Below are positions 37,524 to 45,198 of a stretch of DNA of 64,000 bases, in pieces. The stretch is taken from contig JBCFBK010000029.1 of the NCBI GenBank assembly GCA_038562555.1, positions 1 through 64,000 of the forward strand. Reading direction: 5' to 3'. Origin of the DNA: JBCFBK01 sp038562555. GTDB lineage: Bacteria; Bacteroidota; Bacteroidia; Bacteroidales; Prolixibacteraceae. The notes beneath the pieces are model-generated. The model did not search any database and was not told the DNA's origin. It saw only the letters and a program-made list of their open reading frames with translations. Numbering within the stretch: the stretch's first letter is position 1; every line of letters starts with the position of its first letter. Position numbers and translations under genes: made by a program.

Positions 37524-38816
37524 ATGGATAATCAGGCCTTTTCATTAAACAACACAATCGAAAAATTAAATTCAAACGTGTTGGAAATGCTCTCGGAGCG
37601 TGGCAAAAACATTTTTTTTCCAAAACTTGGTATTTTAGCTCAATCTGCACAGGCTAAAGGGAAAGCTATCAATGCAACAATCGGTGAAGCAGTGGAAGAT
37701 GATGGAACATCTATGCACCTTCCTGAGTTTGACTCTTTGGTTAATATGCCCACAGCAAATACTTTTCCTTACGCTCCCAGTTTTGGCAAACCTGAATTAC
37801 GTGCACTTTGGAAGGAATCAATCTATCGCAAAAACCCATCACTTAAGGACACTGTAATAAGCAACCCAATTGCTACCAATGGACTTACCCATGGCATCAG
37901 CATGGCGGGATATATGTTTGCCAACGAAGGAGATACGGTTTTGCTTTCGAACCATTACTGGGAAAATTACAACCTAATATTAGAAAACAGTTACGGTGCT
38001 AAAGTTTCAACTTTCGAACTTTTTGATAACGGAGGATTTAATGTAGCAGATTTCTCAAAGAAACTGAACGAAATTGAAGGTAATAAAATTATTACATTAC
38101 TAAATTTTCCTAATAATCCGGCTGGATACACTCCTTTAACTGCCGAAATAAATGATATAGTTGCCGAAATCAAGAAAGTTGCCAACAATGGGAAAAAGGT
38201 TGTTGTACTTATCGACGATGCGTATTTTGGTCTGGCTTACGAAGAAAAAGTGTTTACGGAATCTATTTTTGTTGAATTGGCCAACCTTTCGGAAAACGTA
38301 TTGGCTGTAAAACTAGATGGACCTACCAAAGAAGATTATGTGTGGGGATTTCGCGTTGGTTTTATGACGTATGCGATTAAAGGTGGTAACGCAGAACTTT
38401 ATGAAGCTCTTGAAAACAAGACTGCCGGGGCTGTACGTGGAAACATATCTAATATCAGCCAATTGTCACAATCGCTATTGTTCAAAGTTTATTCAGCGCC
38501 AACTTACGAAGAGTCGAAAAAGCAGAAGTTTGAAATTTTAAAAAATCGTTATCAGATTTTGCGCAAAGAACTTTCAAAGCCCAGCTATGGTGAGTATTTT
38601 ACTCCACTTCCTTTTAATTCAGGTTATTTTATGTGCATTGAATTGAAAAAAGGATTGGTCGCTGATGAAGTTCGCAAGCACCTGCTCGAAAAATACAGTA
38701 CTGGAGTTATTGTACTTGGCAATGTTATTCGCTTGGCCTTTTCGGCAGTTCCTCAATCAAAATTACCAGAATTGGTTGAAAACATATATAAGGCTTGTGT
38801 TGATTTCGACAAATGA
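37524..38816 (+). CDS. Class I/II aminotransferase (aspartate/aromatic type)
   Basis: This 430-residue PLP enzyme has the fold-type I order: substrate/PLP region ATNGLTHGISMAGYMFANEGD (about 114-134), LLNFPNNPAGYTPL (about 192-205), IDDAYFGLAYE, and the PLP lysine in AVKLDGPTKEDYVWGFRVGF (about 270-289). The C-terminal arginine that binds carboxylate is likely in NVIRLAFSAVP. An aspartate/oxaloacetate or aromatic amino acid substrate is the best guess; this subgroup is not well characterised. It begins 13 bp after the HAD gene and ends 63 bp before citrate synthase. Confidence 0.85.
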   Translation: MDNQAFSLNNTIEKLNSNVLEMLSERGKNIFFPKLGILAQSAQAKGKAINATIGEAVEDDGTSMHLPEFDSLVNMPTANTFPYAPSFGKPELRALWKESIYRKNPSLKDTVISNPIATNGLTHGISMAGYMFANEGDTVLLSNHYWENYNLILENSYGAKVSTFELFDNGGFNVADFSKKLNEIEGNKIITLLNFPNNPAGYTPLTAEINDIVAEIKKVANNGKKVVVLIDDAYFGLAYEEKVFTESIFVELANLSENVLAVKLDGPTKEDYVWGFRVGFMTYAIKGGNAELYEALENKTAGAVRGNISNISQLSQSLLFKVYSAPTYEESKKQKFEILKNRYQILRKELSKPSYGEYFTPLPFNSGYFMCIELKKGLVADEVRKHLLEKYSTGVIVLGNVIRLAFSAVPQSKLPELVENIYKACVDFDK

Positions 38817-38879
38817 AAAGGAAGGCCTTATTATTTGACACCAAATAAATTTCAAGCATAAATAATTAATAACCCATAT

Positions 38880-40232
38880 ATGACATCCATTTTAAAACAC
38901 CTTTCAGAATCGGTTGTAAAGGCATCGAAGATAGAGCCTGAATTATTTGAAAAATACAGCGTAAAACGTGGCTTGCGTAATGCCGACCATTCGGGCGTTT
39001 TGGTTGGGCTTACCAACGTTGGCGATGTAGTAGGTTATAAAAAAGAAGGCGATGGCATTGCGCCCATCGATGGCAAACTTATTTACCGCGGTATTGATGT
39101 AGAAGAACTTGTACAAGGGGCAATAGACCAAAAACGACATGGATTTGACGAAGTAGTCTATTTGCTAATTTCCGGCAAACTTCCGAACAAACAGGAGCTT
39201 GCAGATTTCATGGAATACATGGGGTCGTTGCGTGAACTGCCAGATGATTTTACAAATAGCATGATTTTGGCAAACAAAGGACAGAATGTAATGAATATGT
39301 TGGCGCGTAGTGTTTTAGGTTTGTACAACTTAGATAAAAATGCTGAAGACACTTCTCCTGAAAATCTTGTAAATCAGTCTTTGAATCTTATTGCAAAATT
39401 CCCAACCATTATAGCGTATTCGTATCATTCCATGCGCCACCACTTTCAGCACAAAACATTGTCAATCCGTCATCCGGATCTAACACTTAGTACTGCTGAA
39501 AACTTTTTACTAATGTTGAAAGGAGAAGGCAAATATACCCGGCTCGAAGCCGATATTCTCGACCTTGCCTTAATATTACATGCCGACCACGGAGGTGGTA
39601 ATAACTCAACCTTTACAATTCGTGTAACCAGTTCTACCGGCACTGATACTTATTCGGCTGTAGCTTCTGCAATAGCTTCGCTAAAAGGACCTTTGCACGG
39701 CGGAGCAAACCACGAAGTGCTTTGCATGATGGATAACATTAAGGAAAATGTGAAACAATGGGATAATAAGCAGGAAGTAACTGACTACCTAATGAAAATG
39801 CTGAACAAAAAGGCTTATGATGGTTCAGGTAAAATTTATGGTATTGGCCATGCTGTTTACACCATTTCTGACCCTCGTGCGATATTGCTTAAAAGACAAG
39901 CTCGTGAGCTGGCAATAGAAAAAGGCCGGTTAGAAGAATTTGAACTCTATGAACTAATTGAAAGCCTTGCTCCTCAAATATTCTATGATTTCAAAGGCGA
40001 TAAAGTGGCAAAACGTGTTTGTGCAAATGTCGATTTTTATTCAGGTTTTGTATATAACTGCATAGGAATCAAAGAACCTTTATATACTCCGTTGTTTGCA
40101 ATGTCGCGCATTGCCGGATGGTGTTCGCATCGGTTAGAGGAACTGACTTTTGACGCTGGCCGGATTATTCGTCCGGCATACAAAAATGTATTTCCGGAAC
40201 AAAACTATATCCATCTGAAAGACAGAATGTAA
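38880..40232 (+). CDS. gltA: Citrate synthase
   Basis: Citrate synthase condenses acetyl-CoA and oxaloacetate. The 450-residue protein has the conserved HADHGGGNNSTFTIRVTSSTGTDTYSAVASAIASLKGPLHGGANHEV block, whose two His residues belong to the active site. It also has YGIGHAVYTISDPRA and the catalytic Asp region ANVDFYSGFVYNCIGI. A long N-terminal region with GVLVGLTNVGDVVGY is typical of a Bacteroidota/Firmicutes subgroup of about 450 residues. It may be an extra copy beside a core gltA; that needs the rest of the genome. A 23-bp stretch inside it is repeated before mdh. Confidence 0.92.
   Translation: MTSILKHLSESVVKASKIEPELFEKYSVKRGLRNADHSGVLVGLTNVGDVVGYKKEGDGIAPIDGKLIYRGIDVEELVQGAIDQKRHGFDEVVYLLISGKLPNKQELADFMEYMGSLRELPDDFTNSMILANKGQNVMNMLARSVLGLYNLDKNAEDTSPENLVNQSLNLIAKFPTIIAYSYHSMRHHFQHKTLSIRHPDLTLSTAENFLLMLKGEGKYTRLEADILDLALILHADHGGGNNSTFTIRVTSSTGTDTYSAVASAIASLKGPLHGGANHEVLCMMDNIKENVKQWDNKQEVTDYLMKMLNKKAYDGSGKIYGIGHAVYTISDPRAILLKRQARELAIEKGRLEEFELYELIESLAPQIFYDFKGDKVAKRVCANVDFYSGFVYNCIGIKEPLYTPLFAMSRIAGWCSHRLEELTFDAGRIIRPAYKNVFPEQNYIHLKDRM
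39986..40008 (+). repeat. 23-bp direct repeat, copy 1 (inside citrate synthase)
   Basis: The 23 bases beginning tgatttcaaa and ending aaagtgg are identical to 44141-44163. The sequences on both sides differ. Here they encode DFKGDKV of citrate synthase. Confidence 0.9.
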
Positions 40233-40373
40233 TACACTTTAAAATAATAGAAAATCATTAGTGTCCATTAAAAATTAGTAAACGTTCTTTGAAAACATTG
40301 TATATCTATTAGTTGCGAGCTTTTTTCGTGCGTGATGATTTGAATTGGTAGTTTTACTCGAATCAAGAATAAA

Positions 40374-40961
40374 ATGATGATACAAGGCAAATATGTTTTC
40401 GCACAATTGATAGAATTTCTGCCAAGTAGGTTTTTTGACGGTATAGTTGAGAAGTACATAGGCAACAGATATGTCAAGCATTTTACATGCTGGAACCAAC
40501 TGTTGGTGATGATCTTCGGACAACTTTCAAATCGGGACAGTCTCAGAGAACTGATCATTTCGTTGGATGCCCACAGTCAGAAAAGTTACCATCTTGGATT
40601 CGGTAAAAGTGTCACACGAAGCAATCTTGCAAAGGCAAATGAATCACGTGACTATCGCATTTTTGAGGAACTTGCCTATTACCTGATCTGTACTGCCAGA
40701 AAGAAACTTTCGAACGATGATTTTGAAGTGAAAGGTAAGGTTTACGCCTTCGACTCAACAACTATAGACCTTTGCCTGAGTGTATTCTGGTGGGCCAATT
40801 TTCGCAAAACAAAAGGAGGTATCAAGATTCATACACTTTACGATATCACCACTCAAATACCAGCATTTGTGCACATTACAGATGCATCTATGTCGGTGAG
40901 AGCCGAATGCGTGATGCTCAATAAAGGCCCTTACATAATGGAAACCATAAACACGCTTTAA
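40374..40961 (+). pseudogene. Truncated IS4-type transposase
   Basis: The first 195 codons match the N-terminal half of IS4-family transposases with a DUF4372 start (FAQLIEFLPSRFFDGIVEKYIGNRYVKHFTCWNQLLVMIFGQLSNRDSLREL). A partial catalytic domain with the first Asp of the DDE triad follows (YAFDSTTIDLCLSVFWWANFRKTKGGIKIHTLYD). The frame then shifts and ends; the second Asp and the Glu are missing. No complete terminal inverted repeats were found. It is inactive. Confidence 0.85.
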
Positions 40962-41059
40962 ATATTCTTCAACGAATGGAGACACATCAAAACAAAAAAA
41001 CAGGCACACTCCGGCAGCTTTCTTTTGCAAATAATTTCTTTAAACTAGATGCTGAAAGG

Positions 41060-41215
41060 TTCAGTTAATCAGGGTTTAAAAGAACCAAACGTCATCTTCT
41101 GGATGACATAGTGTTTATAGCCATCGCTTCCGTGCTCAGTGGAGGGGATTCATGGAATGATATGGAAGAGTGTTCGAAGCAGCTGGTGGTTCAATTGCCC
41201 TTAAACCTGGCTTGA
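41060..41215 (+). pseudogene. ISAs1-type transposase fragment
   Basis: A frame of about 44 codons reads RTKRHLLDDIVFIAIASVLSGGDSWNDMEECSK, which matches the N-terminal part of ISAs1-family transposases, before a stop at 41213. Nothing else of the element remains. It lies 100 bp after the IS4-type relic, so two IS families have been at this spot. Confidence 0.65.
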
Positions 41216-41247
41216 ACATCAAACGTTAATTCTGTGTTAAAATTGCA

Positions 41248-41285
41248 ATTTTTTATATAAAGAATTAATTCTTTATATAAAAAAT
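41248..41285. promoter_or_regulatory. Perfect 38-bp AT-rich palindrome overlapping the rex promoter
   Basis: Positions 41248-41266 and 41267-41285 are exact reverse complements (left arm begins attttttatataaag). A TAACTTTG -7 element lies just downstream at 41289-41296, so the palindrome covers the -33 region of the promoter that serves rex (start 41330). This is the arrangement expected for a repressor site, such as autoregulation by Rex, but the sequence does not show the classic TTGTGA/TCACAA halves of Rex operators. A cruciform or terminator of upstream transcripts is possible. Confidence 0.65.
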
Positions 41286-41329
41286 ACCTAACTTTGAACT
41301 GAAATAAAATGTAGAATTTCAGCAAAAAA

Positions 41330-41983
41330 ATGAGCAATTCTGAAATCAATAGAAAAGACAACCCTGTTCCGGAACCAACATTGCGAAGGCTTCCGGGTTA
41401 TTTATTTTTTCTACAAAAAATAAAGGAAGAAGGAATACTTAATATTTCAGCCCCTGTTATAGGAAAGAGTTTGAATTGCGACTCTACCCAGGTTGTGAAA
41501 GATTTGGCTTTTACGGGAATAAAGGGAAGACCAAAGGTTGGTTACAATATATATGAACTGATTCATGCACTGGAGGAATTTCTGGGATTCAACCGGACCA
41601 ACGAGGCTTTTTTGATGGGTGCCGGAAATCTCGGATCTGCGCTAATGTCCTTCCAGGAGCATCAATCGCTGGGGCTGAAAATTATTGCGGCATTTGATGT
41701 CGACACCAATAAAATAGGACGTCTCATAGGTGGAATTAATGTGCTGGATTACAGTAAATTACCTCAGCTTTCCGGCCGTCTTAATGTAAAAATTGGTATT
41801 TTAACTACACCCAACCATGCGGCACAGAATGTTGCCGATGATTTGGTCAGCTGTGGAATTAAAGCCATCTGGAATTTCACTTCGGCAAACCTTGTTTTAC
41901 CCGGCAGTATTATAGTTCAAAATACCTCCATGAGCTCTTATGCAGCCGTGTTGCTGCGGCGGTTAACCGATTCAGGGTACTAA
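41330..41983 (+). CDS. rex: Redox-sensing transcriptional repressor Rex
   Basis: Rex binds DNA when NADH/NAD+ is low and releases it when NADH rises. The 217-residue protein has an N-terminal winged helix (about 1-75; PTLRRLPGYLFFLQKIKEEGILNISAPVIGKSLNCDSTQVVKDLAFTG) and a Rossmann NAD(H)-binding domain with MGAGNLGSAL (about 96-105). The typical C-terminus ends in NTSMSSYAAVLLRRL. The VVKDLAFTG segment corresponds to the recognition helix. It heads the block of biotin carrier, carboxyltransferase and malate dehydrogenase, and is the obvious candidate to link them to the redox state. Confidence 0.93.
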   Translation: MSNSEINRKDNPVPEPTLRRLPGYLFFLQKIKEEGILNISAPVIGKSLNCDSTQVVKDLAFTGIKGRPKVGYNIYELIHALEEFLGFNRTNEAFLMGAGNLGSALMSFQEHQSLGLKIIAAFDVDTNKIGRLIGGINVLDYSKLPQLSGRLNVKIGILTTPNHAAQNVADDLVSCGIKAIWNFTSANLVLPGSIIVQNTSMSSYAAVLLRRLTDSGY

Positions 41984-42206
41984 ACTAAAATAAATCATCA
42001 TGAAAAAATCAGAACCATTGAAAGCTTTTTTGGAAAGTATAATAAAGAAATAATTCCTTATTGAGTAAGGCGCTGACATAACCAAGAGTGCTGAATACTA
42101 CAGTGACACTAAAGGTTGACAAACAGATAAGGTTTATCGGATCAGTAAAAGATTATAAATGTGCAAATTAACATTTAAAATATTTCAAAATTAAAATATA
42201 AAAGCC

Positions 42207-42578
42207 ATGAGAAAATTTATTATTTCTGTCACAGGAGAGCAGTTTGAGGTGGAGGTTGAAGAGGTTTCTATTGAAAGAATGTACTCTTCTTCTAAAGTAA
42301 ATACCCTTAGAAACGTAGAACGCAGGCAAAATGTAACAGAGACCTTAAACCGTCACAAAACGGGGACTACAACGGTTGATGCTCCCATGCCTGGAAACAT
42401 TTTGAAGATTTTTGTAAATCCGGGCGATGAAGTTTCAAAAGGACAAAAGTTGTTTCTTTTGGAAGCCATGAAAATGGAAAACGAAATTGGAGCACCCGCT
42501 TCAGGACGTGTAGCTTCCATCCATGTAAATGTTGGAGATGCAGTTGCTTCAGGTGAGACTATTATTATTCTGGAATAA
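42207..42578 (+). CDS. Biotin carboxyl carrier protein
   Basis: This 123-residue biotin carrier carries CO2 between biotin carboxylase and carboxyltransferase sites. The C-terminal biotinyl domain (about 55-123) has the EAMKMEN motif with biotin on Lys89. The first about 50 residues are a variable linker. It starts 14 bp before the carboxyltransferase gene ends its intergenic gap (42578/42593), so the pair forms one operon. No biotin carboxylase gene lies in the window; one must be shared from elsewhere for carboxylation to occur. Confidence 0.93.
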   Translation: MRKFIISVTGEQFEVEVEEVSIERMYSSSKVNTLRNVERRQNVTETLNRHKTGTTTVDAPMPGNILKIFVNPGDEVSKGQKLFLLEAMKMENEIGAPASGRVASIHVNVGDAVASGETIIILE

Positions 42579-42592
42579 AAATTGAAAACAGT

Positions 42593-44128
42593 ATGAACCC
42601 AATAAAAATAACAGAAACGATTCTTCGGGATGCTCATCAGTCGCTGGTTGCCACACGGATGACATTAGAAGAGATGTTACCGATTGTTGAAAAGCTGGAT
42701 GATATTGGATATCATTCCCTGGAAGCATGGGGAGGTGCCACTTTTGACAGCTGTCTGCGGTTTTTAAATGAAGATCCTTGGCATAGACTAAGAGAGATTA
42801 AAAAGCTGGCAAAAAAGACACCGCTTCAAATGTTGCTGCGTGGACAAAACTTGTTGGGCTACAAACACTATTCTGATGATGTTGTTGAATATTTTATTCA
42901 AAAGTCGGTAGCCAACGGAATGAATATCATCCGGATTTTTGATGCTCTGAATGATCCGCGAAATGTTGAAACTTCCATAAACGCATGTAAGAAAGAAGGG
43001 GGTCATGCCCAGGCAACAGTATCCTATACAACGAGCCCAGTACATACCCTGGATTTATTTGTTGAAGATGCCAAACGATTGGAATCAATGGGAGCTGACT
43101 CTCTTTGTATCAAAGATATGGCTGGTTTGTTGCTGCCCTATTCGGCCTTTGAGTTAATCAGCAAATTAAAAGAGAACATTCAGATCCCCATCGCTCTGCA
43201 TACGCATTATACCAGCGGGGTAGCTTCTATGACTTATCTGAAAGCTGTTGAAGCGGGAGTGGATATCATTGACTGTGCAATCTCACCTTTGTCAATGGGC
43301 ACTTCTCAGCCTCCTACTGAGTCTTTGGTTGCTTCATTAAAGGGAACAGAACGTGATTCCGGACTTGATTTAGGCAAACTGAGTGAGATTGCGGATTATT
43401 TTCGTCCAATAAGGGAAAAATACATCGCCTCAGGATTGCTTGACACCAAAATGCTGGGAGTGGATGTGAATGCTTTGATATACCAGGTTCCCGGAGGAAT
43501 GTTGTCTAATTTAATATCACAGCTCAAACAGTCGAATGCCGAGAGTAAATACGAAGAAGTATTGCGCGAAGTGCCTCGTGTTCGTGAAGATTTTGGTTAT
43601 CCTCCGCTGGTGACCCCCTCCAGTCAGATTGTTGGAACGCAGGCAGTTTTGAACGTACTAATGGGCGAAAGGTACAAAATGATACCAAAAGAATCGAAAG
43701 CTTTGGTAAAAGGGGAATACGGAAAAACGCCCAGAGTGATTTCAGATGAAATTATTCACAAGATACTGGGTGATGAAGAACGCATTACCTGTCGTCCGGC
43801 CGATTTATTGGCCCCGGAACTCGGATCAGCAATTGAAGCGGTGAAAGAATATGCCGAACAGGAAGAGGATGCCCTTTCATATGCAATGCTTCCCCAGGTA
43901 GCAGAGAAATTCTTTAAAGCCCGAAAAATGGGTTTCCCTTCCCATGAAAAAGAGGCACCCCTGGCAACAAAACATGCTGCCAATGAAAAGAACGGCATTG
44001 ACAAAAAAGTGGTAGCTGCCATTGCTACTACAGTGGCAATAATGGCCAGTGAAGAGGGAAAAACGCTGAAAATTAACAACATCCAAAAATATAGCCCATG
44101 GGCCATGTCGGCCAGGTACAATTATTAG
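42593..44128 (+). CDS. Oxaloacetate/pyruvate carboxyltransferase subunit with OadG-like tail
   Basis: This 511-residue protein is the carboxyltransferase subunit found in oxaloacetate decarboxylase (OadA) and two-subunit pyruvate carboxylase. The HMGL-like barrel contains ETILRDAHQSLVATRMTLEEMLP, the metal-binding CIKDMAGLL and IALHTHYTSG, and the PYC/OADA conserved domain covers about 290-440. The last about 45 residues (KKVVAAIATTVAIMASEEGK ... YSPWAMSARYNY) resemble the C-terminal part of OadG (gamma subunit). It normally follows a biotin carrier gene, as here. No OadB membrane subunit is seen, so the direction (carboxylation or decarboxylation) cannot be settled. Confidence 0.88.
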   Translation: MNPIKITETILRDAHQSLVATRMTLEEMLPIVEKLDDIGYHSLEAWGGATFDSCLRFLNEDPWHRLREIKKLAKKTPLQMLLRGQNLLGYKHYSDDVVEYFIQKSVANGMNIIRIFDALNDPRNVETSINACKKEGGHAQATVSYTTSPVHTLDLFVEDAKRLESMGADSLCIKDMAGLLLPYSAFELISKLKENIQIPIALHTHYTSGVASMTYLKAVEAGVDIIDCAISPLSMGTSQPPTESLVASLKGTERDSGLDLGKLSEIADYFRPIREKYIASGLLDTKMLGVDVNALIYQVPGGMLSNLISQLKQSNAESKYEEVLREVPRVREDFGYPPLVTPSSQIVGTQAVLNVLMGERYKMIPKESKALVKGEYGKTPRVISDEIIHKILGDEERITCRPADLLAPELGSAIEAVKEYAEQEEDALSYAMLPQVAEKFFKARKMGFPSHEKEAPLATKHAANEKNGIDKKVVAAIATTVAIMASEEGKTLKINNIQKYSPWAMSARYNY

Positions 44129-44140
44129 TGATGACATTTT

Positions 44141-44163
44141 TGATTTCAAAGGCGATAAAGTGG
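44141..44163 (+). repeat. 23-bp direct repeat, copy 2 (between carboxyltransferase and mdh)
   Basis: Identical to 39986-40008 within citrate synthase. Here it follows the end of the carboxyltransferase gene and reads as a short frame DDIFDFKGDKVVM ending in TAA at 44168-44170. The two copies flank the IS relics, rex and the biotin block. Confidence 0.9.
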
Positions 44164-44216
44164 TAATGTAAGACGCTTTTAAATAACATAAATTATAAAC
44201 TTTATAAATTAAAAAG

Positions 44217-45155
44217 ATGAAAATAACAGTAATAGGAGCAGGAAATGTTGGTGCAACGTGTGCAAACGTAATGGCACAAAAAGAATTGGCCAGCGAAATA
44301 GTTATACTCGACATTAAAGAAGGTTTTGCAGAAGGTAAAGCACTTGATATTATGCAAACGGCAACCTTGTTGGGTTTTGATACACGTGTTACAGGTGTAA
44401 CTGCCGATTACAGCAAAACCGCTGGTTCGGAAGTGGTAGTTATAACTTCCGGCATTCCGCGAAAACCAGGAATGACACGTGAAGATTTGATCGGTATAAA
44501 TGCAGGGATTGTAAAAGACGTTGCACAAAATATTTTAAAATATTCTCCGGAAGCTATCCTTATTGTAATCAGCAATCCGATGGACACGATGACTTACCTG
44601 ACATTGAAAACTACCGGATTACCAAAAAACAGGGTCATCGGAATGGGTGGAATTCTTGATAGCGCACGTTTCAAATGCTATTTAAGTCAGGCATTAAATG
44701 TGCCTGCAACTGATTTACAAGGTACAGTTATTGGCGGACATGGCGATACAACTATGATACCTCTTGCCCGTTTTGCTACTTACAATGGCATGCCGGTAGC
44801 TGCCTTACTTGATGGCGAAACAGTAAAAAAAGTGATTGCCGATACCATGGTAGGCGGTGCAACACTTACCGGACTTCTCGGAACATCTGCATGGTATGCT
44901 CCCGGAGCTGCCGGAGCTGCACTTGTTGAAGCGATTGTTCGCGATGAAAAGAAAGTATTTCCTTGTTGTGTTGCACTGGGAGGTGAATATGGACAAAGCG
45001 ATATCTGTATTGGTGTGCCTGTTGTAATTGGCAAAAATGGATTTGAAACTATTGTTGATTATAACCTGAATTCTGAAGAACAAGCTGCTTTTGATAAAAG
45101 TGCGGATGCCGTTCGTAATATGAATGGGGTTCTTAAAGAATTAGGTATTTTATAA
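44217..45155 (+). CDS. mdh: Malate dehydrogenase
   Basis: Malate dehydrogenase interconverts malate and oxaloacetate with NAD(H). The 312-residue protein belongs to the LDH-like MDH group. It has KITVIGAGNVGATCANVM (nucleotide site, residues 2-19), IVILDIKEG with the Asp that favours NAD+, the mobile loop ITSGIPRKPGMTREDLI with substrate Arg residues, and the catalytic His in VIGGHGDTTMIPL (about 174-186). It begins 43 bp before the DUF4914 gene and about 90 bp after the carboxyltransferase gene. A conserved AT-rich leader precedes it. Confidence 0.95.
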   Translation: MKITVIGAGNVGATCANVMAQKELASEIVILDIKEGFAEGKALDIMQTATLLGFDTRVTGVTADYSKTAGSEVVVITSGIPRKPGMTREDLIGINAGIVKDVAQNILKYSPEAILIVISNPMDTMTYLTLKTTGLPKNRVIGMGGILDSARFKCYLSQALNVPATDLQGTVIGGHGDTTMIPLARFATYNGMPVAALLDGETVKKVIADTMVGGATLTGLLGTSAWYAPGAAGAALVEAIVRDEKKVFPCCVALGGEYGQSDICIGVPVVIGKNGFETIVDYNLNSEEQAAFDKSADAVRNMNGVLKELGIL

Positions 45156-45198
45156 GAATTGATTGTATTGAGCATAGTTAGAATTTAAAAAATAAATT

